The translations under genes were made by a program, and so were the position numbers. DNA of 64,000 nucleotides from Trametes villosa (lineage: Eukaryota; Basidiomycota; Agaricomycetes; Polyporales; Polyporaceae). Positions 37,485-48,675 of this stretch are shown piece after piece; positions within the stretch are counted from its first letter, which is position 1, and each line of letters starts with the position of its first letter. The DNA lies in NCBI GenBank assembly GCA_002964805.2, contig PUDQ02000023.1, positions 62,001 to 126,000 of the forward strand, given 5' to 3'. The notes beneath the pieces are model-generated. The model did no database searches. It was not told the origin of the DNA and saw only the letters and a program-made list of their open reading frames with translations.

Positions 37485-40375
37485 TGACCGGTCAAGAGGT
37501 TCTTCTAGGGTAGAGAGGGGAGTCTAGGACGATGTGGGGATGAGCGGGAGGCGGAGGGGCGCAAGAAAAGGCGAAGTACTGTGCTGCGGATTGGGAGGAG
37601 TGGGTGAACGAGGCTGAGATGCTTACCGGCGTCTCTTCCCTCAATCGAGCTCATCCTCGTAAGCGGCCGATCCACGTGGCTCGGAACCTCGTCGCTACCA
37701 AACGTCTTTCTTGCGCACTCCGGCCATCGCCTCCCCTCTCTGACTCTTGCAAATGAAAACGCTGTGTCTCGCCTGCATAGCTTCGGCGGACCATATATCC
37801 AGTCATACGTGTGTCTTGCCAGATATGCTGTTCTATCCCTCTGCGACGTAACGGGAGGAAAGGGTAAATGCTACTGCAGAATTGCTATGTCTATTTTTAA
37901 CTTGCATTAGCGTTCCTAGCCTACTGTCCTGAGGGCGTACAACTGGCCGCGCATATGGTTCAGTACTACATATATGTAAGTTCAATGACTACTCCAGCAT
38001 ATGCACCAAGAATCTAGATATCGCACCTCGAACCACTCACTCTTCAATCACAATTACCAAGATTCCTTGGGCTGCCTCACGCTCAGGTCGAAGACTGTGA
38101 CGACCGCTTAGCCGTATCGCCATAACCCGACAGCCTCGAGGCTATCCGGATACTCGACCTGCCTCGAGGCTCAAGTGCCGTCCACAACTGGTGTTCTATG
38201 CCTGCCAAGCCAATCCGAATATCCCGGAGCCTGCGCGAGTCATCTCGTCAGGGAGTACTGCACTTGCCTCTTGCGCCGTCTCGTTGTGGTGAGCACGGCT
38301 AGAGCCTAGGACATGTCTGAACACGCTGTGCAAGGTAAGGTTCTTCGAGTCACTGCGACCACGTACGCGAGGACACCTGTAGGATCATCGGCGTGCATTG
38401 AGACATCTATGCTCTAGCCCGCGGTACGTTAGTAGAACCACAAAAAACCACACCAATCAAAGAGTGGTACAAGAAGTTCTTCTCGAGATCCAGACCACCT
38501 ACCTTCCATAAGGGCTGTTTGACGCGATGTCCAGCTGACAAGGCAAGGCACCCGAACGACTGGAGGGAGCGATCCGGATGCTATGGAGCAGCTGTGGTTG
38601 CGTCGTGTTCGCAGGCACAGGAGACTGCCCACCTTTGATGTCGTATACCTTTGCGCGGCAGTCCGCTTTCGACCTCGGGAGTCGGAGTGAGGCCACACAG
38701 AGCGCGCAAAGTTCGCCGCCGGGTTCCTGGTGTAACAGCCTGCTTAAGTTCCAAACCTCCGATTTGCCGGCGGCGAGCAGCAGCGCCAGGGAGGGTATGA
38801 TCCAACTGGAGTGTCGCGCGCGCGCCCGGGAATGGATCCGGCTCCGCAGGATCGAGGGACGACGAGGGTGGACCAAAGGCGATGAATCCCACAGCAAGAG
38901 GTATGTCAGACCCGGCGTTGGCCGCAGCGACAGACGCGGACGCGCCGTATATCTTTTATGCAGAGCCACAGTCGACACGGGCTGATTGACGGCCTGTGGC
39001 AGGACCACCCGGCACGATGGGGCAGCGAGCATGGTGCCCGGCGATCGCGAGAATCTGGGGAGGCGGCTCGCCGGTGACATGAGAACTGGGGCATGGGCGC
39101 CGCAGTCTGACGGCGAGATATGGCGTTGGCGGGATGGTGCGTTCGTGGCAACTCCGCCGTCGGCGGTAGTGCGTACGGTGTTGGGTGGGATGGGATTGGT
39201 ATGACGGGATACGGCTTTCTGCGTCCGCCGGCTGGGGGATTGGTAGGCGTGTCGTAATTGAGAAAGCACAGGCTGATGGGATGTCATAATCCGAAGTGGG
39301 ACCGGCGAATTTGTCTCGACGTACGGGATCCCGGGTATGCTGGGGCAGAAGCAGGGCGTAGATGCTACAGCCAGAAGAGTAGGGCGGCTGGAAGCAAGAA
39401 GCCGGATAGCAGCGGCTGGGCCTATGCGAAGGTGGGATTAGCGTTGGTCTGTGGGCGATCGAGGAAGGAGTTCAGAGGAAGGACGCGCCCGAAGACGAGA
39501 ACAGCGCGCGTGCGTCACCATTCTCGCGTCACGTTTAGAGGTATCGCTGGACACAGGCCCGGGCGGGGCTTCCGGCGGATCTGACAGGCAGTGGGGGCCT
39601 GTACCTCGCGCGTGGACAGCGCTGTATGTATGCGATCGTCAGCGCGAGAAGGGCGCGCGGAGGTTCGTGATGAGATGGAAGCAGGGCGCCATGCGCGCAC
39701 ACAATGTCTCCCGGGGGGCGTCCGGCCGGAGGCGCAGCGCGTGCAGAAGAGGCAGACTGTGCATCGGCGGAGACTCTGTCATGGTCATATGTATACTTAG
39801 GTGAACCCGGGCCCGGGGTCGTCTATCAGAGCACAGTAACGTGCACATGCCGGTCGGACGAGCGGGCGCGCTGATCGACGGGCGCAAGAGGGCGCGGGGG
39901 TGAGAGAGGCCAGGTGGGAGTGGCGGACGGAAGAAAGATGGGGGAGCGGGCAAGGACTGGAAGGGCAAGACGCACGACGGAGGACGCGAAGGCGTTGTGG
40001 CGCTCGTGATCGCGCGGCGGCGGCTCCGGCCCCGCCCTCCCGCGCGCCCCTCTGCCGCGTCCGCCCTCGCTTCGTCCGGCGCCGGCGTCGGTGCGGGGAA
40101 GAGCGGTGGGCAGCGCGCGCGGGTGCGCGGGGAGTGGGGCGAGGAGTCGAGGAGGAGGAAGGGAGGCGGAGGCGGGGCGAGTATCAGACAATGATGGCCT
40201 GCTCTTCTCCATCATTTCCTCAGTTCTCGCCGTGGGACGCTCGCCCGGCCCTCTCTCTCTAAAGCCTTATCCTCTCCTCCCCCTCTCCCGCTTTCCCCTC
40301 CTCTCGCCCGCGAGCCTCCCAGCCCTCTCCGCTGCGCTCCTCCCGCGTCGACCGCCCCGACGCACGCTTGCTACC
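37485..40375. other. 2.9 kb stretch without a supported gene
   Basis: No open frame here shows a family motif, codon signal or plausible exon chain. The part at 37750-38440 is AT-richer than the surrounding sequence and has a doubled CCTCGAGGCT at about 38133 and 38162. The part at 40260-40330 is a strong pyrimidine tract just before the G-alpha ATG, as in many fungal promoters. It could hide a non-coding RNA or a decayed element. Confidence 0.5.
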
Positions 40376-43300
40376 ATGCCCAAACGCCGTTCGCCCGCCG
40401 AGGAAGAGGAGGCCACGCGCATCAGCAATGCTATAGATGAGGAGCTTAGGGTGAGTCGCATCTCCATCGCCCGCCGCGCGCGCTATAATGATCGCCATCC
40501 GCAGCGCGAGCGGGAGGTCCTGCGGAGGAGGAGGGCAAAGGACGTGAAAGGTATGTTGCGCCCACCCTCGCGTGCTAGCTCCCGCTCCCCGAACCCCGCG
40601 AACGCTACGCGTCCGAGTGTTTCTGTGCCACCGCCCGTCCCTGAATGATCGCTCCGCACTCCTCGACCGATCGCTCTTGGCTCTCGCCCTCTCCGCAGTT
40701 ATGCTACCCGCGAAACAAGAGAGCCTCGCCACACCTGAGCGCAGGGGCAGACCGCCGATGCTTGACTTGCGCTGAGCAGCCGTGCTGGTAGCACCTACCC
40801 GGATCCCCACTATCGCCATGTATTCTGTGCTAACGCCTCTCGCCTGCAGTGATGCTCCTCGGGCAGGCCGAGTCGGGCAAGTCGACCCTCCAGAAGCAGT
40901 TCCAGCTCTACTACTCCTCCAAGTCCCTCGACGAGGAGCGGCCCTCCTGGCGGCCGATCGTCTACTTCAACATCCTCAAGGCGATCCGCATGATCCTCGA
41001 CGAGCTCGACTGGCAGTACGGCCTCGGCGCGTCCGGCGGCGACCCGCTCGCCGTCCCGCTCGCGCCCTCCACCTCGAACACGTCCGGCTCGGGCTCCGGC
41101 TCGAACTCGGGCTCGTCGACACGCTCGCAGCCGAACCCGGCGTGGTTCCCCGAGCTCGCGCTCCTCCGGAACAAGCTCCTCCCGCTCGTCGCGAGCGAGG
41201 ACGCGCTCGCGGCGGAGCTCAGTGGCGGGGTGACCGTTACTGGCGGGCGCAGCGGCGTGTATGTGCGCTCGGGCTGGCAGGCACTCATCACGGGCAACCG
41301 GGCGTGGCCACTGTCGGAGAACTACCGCACGGCGATGACCCCGAGGCAGTCGGCGGTGACAAATATCGTCGCGACGACGCTCGCCGCGTCCCAGAACGAG
41401 ATCGAGCTGCTCTGGTGGCACCCCGGCGTGCAGAACCTCGTCAAGGGGAACAAGCTCCGCCTGGAGGAGTACGCCGCATTGTACGTCCATCACCTCGCGA
41501 CCCCAGCGCGTCTGCGCCGCACTGACACCGACACTTGCACGCCTGCCCGTTCGCTCGCTCTCGCGCGGACAGTTTCCTTGCCAACATCCGCCGGATCGCG
41601 CAGCCGGACTACCTGCCCTCGAACGGTGCGCGGGCTCTCTCTGGCACGCCGGCCCTGTGCTTCTCCTCCTTCTGACGCGCGTGATGGGCAGAGGACATCC
41701 TGCACGTCCGGCTACAGACGATCGGCGTGAACGAGCATGCGTTCGACATCAATCTCGGCGGAACACAGTACAACTGGCTGCTCTACGACGTCGGCGGTGC
41801 GGTGCGTCCCCCCTCCTCCTCGCCTGCGAGCGGGGTGCTGTGTGCTGATACTGGGACTGCGATTTTGGTCGAATAGCGCGGCCAGGTGAGCACCTTTTTG
41901 GTCCCACGCTGTCGGCGGCGCGCTGCGCGGGCGTATGCTAATGCCACTCCCCTCCACAGCGACACGCGTGGGTGCCGTACTTTGACGACGGTGAGTGCTG
42001 CTGGGTGCTGGGTGCTGAGTGGGCAGGCGTGCTTCCTCTCCGCGCGCGCGGCTCCCGGGCGTGCCTGGCGGCGCGGCGGCTCGCTGCTTCGCCCGGCCTT
42101 CTGCGCCTGTCGGTGGGTGCGCGGCTTCTCGTGCCTGGGCAAAGCTTCCGTGAGCGCTCTCGAGTCTGGATTCTGGGCGGGTGCGACGCTATCATGCTGA
42201 CCCTGAGCCGCTGGAGAAGCACGGCGCAGAGGGCCAGGCCGCGCATGTGGACGTTTGAGCGCGAGCGCCGAGCTGTGCTAGTGGAGGTCTGTGGACGGAC
42301 GCGGACGCTGACGCGCGGTTCCTTTCGTGTCTCGTTCTAGCGACGGCCATCATCTTTCTCGCGCCGATTAGCGCGTTCGACCAGGTGTGTGCTCGTCTCC
42401 CGCTTTCCCGCAAGGCGTTCCGGTGTGCCTCGAGTTTGCCAGGCTAACGGCTGTGCTTCCCTCGATTCTCTCTCATCTTCCGGCCTATCCCACCCCTTGC
42501 CATTCGCCACTCGCCGCTCGGAATGCGCCTACGTCGTACGACGCCCATCCGCCCGCCCTGGAATTCTCCGCGGCGTTCTGGAACGGCTCCCGCTTACCGC
42601 GCCCTTCTGCGCCCACGCCTGTCGATCGTGATCCGCGGCGGGACGGCAGTACCTCGAGGAGGACCCGCGGACGAACCGGATCGACGACTCGCTGCAGCTC
42701 TTCACGGCGATCTGCTCGAACAAGCTGCTCTCGAACGCCGCGCTCGTGCTCATGCTCAACAAGGTGCGCCGCCCCCTCCCCCTTTCCTCCCCGCTAGTGT
42801 GTTATGTGTAGTGTGGTGGGGGACTGACGCGAGGGTGGGCGGTAGACGGACCTGCTCCGGCAGAAGCTGCAGGCCGGGATCAAGGTCCGCAAGTAGTGCG
42901 TGTGTTTGGGATGTGTTTTGGGTGTGCGCAGCGCTGATTGTGCTCTCTCCTCTCTCTCGCTTGCTCGCACGACCTGGTCGTCTCGCTCGCCTGGAATGCT
43001 GCGGATGATCTCTTCCCACCTCCCCTCCCGCTCCCACCCTCGCCATTTTGCTCGGTTTCCCGCGCATCCGCTTCGCGCATCTGCCCACGGCCACCGCGTA
43101 CCTGGTTTTGCCCAACCCACCTCGCGTGCTCCCCTCGCCATTGACTACGCCTGCGCCGCGCCGCGCGCAGCATCTCCTCGTACGGCGACCGGCCAAACGA
43201 GTACGAGGAGGTGACGGAGTACTTCCGCGCGCACTTCATCCAGGTGCACCGGCGGAAGGACGTCTCCCACCGGCCGCTATACTTGGTGCGTCCGCGTCTT

Positions 43301-43625
43301 TCCGGTGCCTGGCCGGTGTCTTAGTGGTGCGGCTCGCTGACATGCGTGGTTTGCGCGTTTTCTCTTCGTAGCATTTCACGTCTATGCTCGTACGTCTAGA
43401 GTTCCTCTTGGGCGCAGCCCAGCGCACGCCTGGCGCTGTCTGTGAGCGACCGTGCTCACGCCTTTCTTTCTTCTAGGATATCAAGGCGACGCAGGCGATT
43501 ATTATCAACGGTGCGCAGTTTCGCGAGCGTGCGCCATCTTCCCTCTCAAGTCTGACAAAATCTGTCCTGCGTTAGTCGGCGAGGCGATCATGCGCCAGCA
43601 CCTCACGAAGATCGGTCTTGCATAA
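40376..43625 (+). CDS. Divergent heterotrimeric G-protein alpha subunit
   Basis: Many exons, beginning 40376-40450, 40505-40550 and 40850-41480, encode about 400 residues. The N-terminus MPKRRSPAEEEEATR lacks the MGxxxS myristoylation signal of classical G-alpha. The P-loop is VMLLGQAESGKST (canonical GAGESGKST). The helical domain carries a Ser/Gly-rich insertion (TSNTSGSGSGSNSGSS). Switch I is RLQTIGV. Switch II reads LLYDVGGARGQRHAW, so the GTP-hydrolysing Gln of DVGGQ is Ala. NKTDLL is the guanine-specificity motif and HFTSML stands at the TCAT position. The protein ends RQHLTKIGLA without the pertussis-sensitive Cys. It belongs to a basidiomycete-specific G-alpha-like subgroup I recognise by the GGARGQRHAW signature. 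It probably binds GTP but hydrolyses it slowly or differently. Partner receptors and beta-gamma are unknown. Confidence 0.88.
41877..41885 (+). other. 9-nt microexon in G-alpha switch II
   Basis: CGC GGC CAG (Arg-Gly-Gln) is flanked by an acceptor (GAATAG) and a donor (GTGAGC). It is required to join DVGGA to RHAWVPYFDD in frame. The next exon (41960-41990) has only 31 nt. Confidence 0.7.
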
Positions 43626-44221
43626 TCCGCCGCACTCCCTGCCTGCCGTCGTTCGCCCATCTCGCTCTCACGCAACTTTCTCGACACGATGTACTTTACT
43701 GTACTTTAACTCATTCACTGTATCGTGCGGCTTTCACTCCTGTGATATGACGTGTGATCTGTAGGGATTGAGCGCGCACTGTGCTGGGAGCGTTCGCTTG
43801 CCACACGCGCGCGCCAATGCCCCTCGTGGTTTCCTTCAGATACGCACCCCGTCTGCGGCACTGCATGGTTGCGGCATCGAAGAAGTGCGTGAGCGGCCGT
43901 TGTCCGCTCGAGTACCGATTTTGAGCGGCTGATTTTCACGCACCAGCATCCAGGGGAACTCAAAGTGGTACATCGGCTCCCTTCAGAAGCTGCAAGTCTC
44001 CCCAAGAACTGCCCTCAAAACGTTCTGCGGTGGAGTGAAGGGGTCTAGGCTGAGATAAAGATAGGTCTCGTGTCATCGCATCGCCGTTGTTGTCGGTCAC
44101 CTTTCCGTACTGTGCTGCCGGAGCCCCGTAATCGAAGCTGTCCAAGCCCACCACGTGCATGAGGCGAGTCACCACCTATATGTACCAACTAGTTCCCTCG
44201 GCTTGCAGACTCTCCGACGAC
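43626..44221. other. Spacer between G-alpha and the EF-hand/ZZ gene
   Basis: About 0.6 kb without a supported gene. An in-frame ATG at 44159 could extend the next gene by 21 residues. Confidence 0.55.
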
Positions 44222-47200
44222 ATGCCTGTCGAGGCTTCCAAGGCTCTAGGCGACTCTCCTCGCACAGTGAATGCCCCAGCTGGAACCAGCTCTGCACACA
44301 CAACTACCGGTCTGGAACAACAGTTGAACCAACTCGGTGAGCGTTGCATGCCGTGCTTTATCTGTGCAACGCGCTGAAACCCCTCAAGAGGACGGGGTAC
44401 GCCCGTACGTAGCAGCAGCGTCGAGCAAAGATGCCCTCGAGGTGTTCTCTGCTGTGAAAACAGCTGTAGAAAGCTTTGCCCAAACCGGCACGGTGCTCCT
44501 TTCCGTCTTAGAAGAAGTGGCGAAGGCCCATCCTTTCATACAAGGTCAGCACTCCCATAATCACCCAGCATGAGCACCAACAATTACATCGATGTTTTGT
44601 CGTTGGTTTGAAGTTGCCTTGCTACCCTTCAAGGCCGCGCTGAAGCTCGAGCTGACGCGCCGGGAGAACGACGAAAAGATTTTGGCGCTAAATGCAACGA
44701 TGTACGATATGATGTCCGTATTGACGCTGTAAGTATTCGTTCTCAATCTACGACCGTGCCTTATCACACGAAGCCCGCAGCTTGCTAGACACTAATGGCA
44801 CCAACAACAACGCCACCGGCGGGCGATCGATCGAAAGTCGTCTTAAGCACCGCCTAGTAGCTGTCGCTAGGTCCATAGGCTCCTGCGCCAAGGTCTGCGA
44901 CACGTATCGCAAGCGAAGTCTTGCCAGTGAGTCGTCTCGTGAAATTACGCAGCATATTGGTCTTTAAAATGCCGTTGGTGATAGTCAAGATCTTCACGAG
45001 CTTGCAGTGGAAGGCGAAGTTCACGCAAATCGCAGAGGAGTTCATGGAGCACAAAGGTCGCATCCAGCTTGAACTTCAAATATACAGCACCATCGGTGTC
45101 AAGGCTCTACTCAATGAGTTCGCAATCATCAAACCGGTCATGGACATGGTTTTCGAACAAATGCAGTCCCCACGGGAGCGCGATTTGTCTAACCTAGTTT
45201 CTAGTAATCCCGGCAGTCCAGACCAGGCCTTAGCCAACAACAGTCTCCTTAAGGAAGTCGTCGATCGTGGAGAGGCTTTTCCTGTGGGCGGCAACGATAC
45301 CGCTCGCAGCCAGTTGGATACCCCCCTTACGCTCCTCACGCAAGACGAAGTGAACAAGGACTTGGATAGTGTCCTGCAGGAAAACCGATTCTTCGAGCAG
45401 AAATTCAACGCCATGCAGATGCTGCTCGAAGAAGTGCAATTTACGGTCAGACACGCATCCGCCGGGGACCATGGCCCACTCCAACCAGGCTGGCATGAAC
45501 GAATAGTTGACGAGGTGAGCAACGCTTGCAAAGCCTTTGTCAGTAAACTCATCACTGAACTGTACTCGACTCGGATCTAGGATATCCAGAAGATATGGCA
45601 AGCTATGGCAAGCTGTTTCAGCCCTGACGTCTTTTTTTGCCCGCTGATGAACGAGAACTCGTAATAACTCACCGTGACTTAGGAATGGAAGCGCAGCGTT
45701 GAGGCCAAGGACTTAGTGCTTGCCATCCACGATTACTTCACGGACAAGGAGTGGTACCTTGTTCCCGAGTCCCCCGGTTCGACGAGCGTTCCTGAAGAGT
45801 CCATGACATCGTTGCCCACGCTCACGAGCTCCGAGGAGGCCTCGGTCGACGAGGAGTGGGCGATAAAGTACATCACCGTTTCTTGCATTCAACCTCTCCT
45901 CGAGGCGATCGATGGCGACGGATCCTCGTTGGTTGACGTGAGGGAGATCAATACGTTCACCTCGGCGCGTCCTTCGGGCTGGGGGTGAGTGGTATTGTAT
46001 AACCGTGGCTGCCGATCTTCTATACTGAGGAGTGGTGTTAGCTTGCCACGCTGGATCGCCTATTGGACATGCGGTAAGGCCGCATGCGGCCACTGAGGAG
46101 ATGCAATTCAGACTAACTGTTCACAGGGTTCGAGATGACCTTTCAATGGTACCATCGCCGTCTTTGCGCCCAACTCGCGAAGCTCCAAGCCCAGTCAGCC
46201 CTTGTGCTCCCTTGTAACGGAGGGCTCATCAGGGAGTTCATGATGTCTCGGCAGGTCTCCTTCGTGCAGATGCTCCTCTCGGGTTTACGAATGAGCGAGC
46301 GATGGACGCGCAAGGACCTCAGCTGGGATAGCGTCTTCGCCAACTTCAAGGATTACGTTGTCGACAACGAGCGCCAGCTTCACAAGAGGCTGTGCAGAGT
46401 GAGCTACTTGATCGACGAGGTCAATACGCTGAAGAATCTGATTGCTGTAGATGAACGGCCCGAGACAGTACGTATTCCTATCTTGTTGTCGGCAGTTACT
46501 CAAGGAGAGTGCATCAGTATCTCCTCCCCGTCGCATTTCTTCTCCTCCGGAGAGCCCTCGACATCGTTCAACAGGCGTCTGAAGTGGTCCTGCACCATGA
46601 AGAGCTTCTCGTTATTCAGCAATCTATACATATCCTGGCGGAAGCTACCACGGAGCGCGTTGCCTCCCTACAAGGTACGTACACGACTTTACCACACTAG
46701 ACGAGAGCTTACACCAACTTACACATGTGATACAGCGATGTCGAGGATGCCGGGCCAGAACGGTGCGGGGCGTCTCGCATACTTCTCCTTCGGTCTGGTA
46801 AGCTCGCCGGTGGTGATTCATCCCGCCGACTCCCTACGACTCACGCTGCCAAGTATGCGTATACCTTACCAGAAACAGCGGCTACGAGCATCTTCTGGGA
46901 GAAGATTCCCACGGACGACTTCGCCGGTTTGACGACCTTCGGCTCCGGGCCACTGGGGCAGAATACTCCTATCCAGGTGGAGTTGAACATCCGAGATGAC
47001 ACCTGCGTCGAACCCCCCTTGTGTTACGGGCCTCAGGTCGAAGAGACGGACGGCATCCTCGCCGACCATCCCGAGACAGGTGTCGCTGTGGACAAGGCGT
47101 CTAACGACATGACTCAGATGTCGGTAGGCGTCGTGGGCGGGACACTGCCAGTGGGCTCCTCACAACCTGTCACCTCCGACCTCCACCACCATTGCACGCA

Positions 47201-48373
47201 GCGCGATCGATACATCTCGTTGTACAACAGACATTCCCGCGGTGGACACAGGCTTGAACCCCACGAGGAGAGCGAGTTCGGGAAGCTGCTGTCGGATACC
47301 CCCCCGGAGGTCCTTCGCCTGTGGAACGCGATACGTATGCCCCGGTTGAGACGAGAGATCGTGCAATAGTGAGAGTTTCGTAGTTGTGTGCCCCTGTGGC
47401 TGTTAATGACCGCCGAGGCTAGCTATCACAGCTGCAAGGAATGCCGCTCCCACTCCTTCACCGGCAGTCTACTCGAAGTTTGGGTCGACCTTCATCTATC
47501 TTCGTTGCCCACCTGCGACAATTTCTCGGGTCCACGGGACCGATCGTGGCTGGGAACATATGACCTATGCTTCGAGTGCTTCTCAACGAAGGCGTACAGG
47601 AAGAGCAGGTCGCCGCACACCGTCATACAGATCCGGGCACCGAGGATGCGCATGTACCTATTGTCAAGCTTCGACAAGGCGAAGAGTATACAATCTCGAG
47701 CCCCATCTCCCGGCAATCGCTCGTCGGGCAATGGTCCGCCTTCCTGCGCTGATTGCCAGGGCACTATCACTCCCCAGCAATCGCACTGGCTCTGCTTGGA
47801 CTGTCGAGGTGAGTGTTTCATGCGCGGTCTCAACGACGTCTTTGAACACCCCGGCATGCAGCTCACACCGCTATATGTATCGAATGTAACTCCCGCGTCG
47901 AGCGGGAGAAGCCGTGGCTTCTGCAGCGTCGACCGGATGATAGAGACGCTCACAAATGGGGGCATACGCTCGTCCTCGTATCAGGAGTTGAACACGACTC
48001 TGCGCCACCTTGCCCCAGCAAACCGCTCTCGGGCGAAGATCAGCTCTCGCTCTTACACACCAAGCTCGACCAGCTAGCGGCGAAGGTCGATACTTGTTTG
48101 GCGAGGTTGGACGCGGGCTTGGGTAGGATTGAGGCTGTACTGATCGCGCCTTTGGAAGGCGGGGATGGACCGGAGAGAGCTGAGGCCATCGGGGGTGGGA
48201 CGATTACAGAGGTTGCCAGAGTTACGGACGCCGTGACGGAGCCTACGCGCCCGGAGGAAGAGGGTCAGATCTCGGCGGAAGTAGTCGGCGGTGAGGTAGC
48301 CATCGAGATGACACCACAGGACACCGATGAGGGCTCTTCTTGCATGTGTACAAGTTGTTGCTGTATAGCTTGA
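44222..48373 (+). CDS. EF-hand and ZZ-type zinc-finger protein with CaaX-like end
   Basis: A gene of more than ten exons, about 1,100 residues. The start is MPVEASKALGDSP at 44222, or an in-frame ATG at 44159. The N-terminal region (SLQWKAKFTQIAEEFMEHKG, LELQIYSTIGV) resembles an N-terminal domain found in large Agaricomycete proteins. An EF-hand follows with loop DGDGSSLVDVRE (45911-45946), a complete 12-residue calcium site; next come LPRWIAYWTCGFEMTFQWYH and YAYTLPETAATSIFWEKI. The C-terminal part has a cysteine/histidine region (CKECRSHSFTGS, CDNF, DLCFEC) and a ZZ finger (CADC, CLDC, CIEC, then HKWGHTLV). A coiled stretch (LHTKLDQLAAKVDTCLARLD) precedes the end SSCMCTSCCCIA. The last four residues fit a CaaX farnesylation box. 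Family function is unknown; calcium-dependent membrane association is inferred. Some exon joins are tentative. Confidence 0.8.
45608..45682 (+). other. Probable GC-AG intron in the EF-hand/ZZ gene
   Basis: A 27-nt exon (45581-45607, DIQKIWQAM) joins in phase to EWKRSVEAKDL only if the intron starts GCAAGC and ends CTTAG. No nearby GT donor preserves the frame. Confidence 0.55.
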
Positions 48374-48675
48374 TTTCGTTGGTCTGGTTCAGCGTTCTGG
48401 AGACTCCTTTTCCAAGATGTACTATACGCTTACTTCTTGAGGATAACCGATGATTTCGTGGCATTGCTCAACGTTCCAGCGCTACAGCATTTGCTTCTAC
48501 TCACGTCTGACGGAGTGTCCACTCGGCGGAGATCTATGCTCAGAGCAAGACGAGGAATTCAAGACGAAAGGTGCAAAAGTACAATACGCGATCTACGTAC
48601 AACATATTACTTTCTTCTAATAGCTAGATACAGCCAGGCGGTCCCCAGGGTGCGCGCATCCTACCCACTCGCGAT
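48374..48675. other. Short convergent 3' region
   Basis: About 0.3 kb between converging genes; nothing recognised. Confidence 0.6.

Noticed and set aside
38499..39287. 262-codon open frame on the minus strand in the 2.9 kb gap
   Set aside because: No domain, poor composition, overlapped by another frame of 135 codons on the opposite strand; not enough to call a gene.
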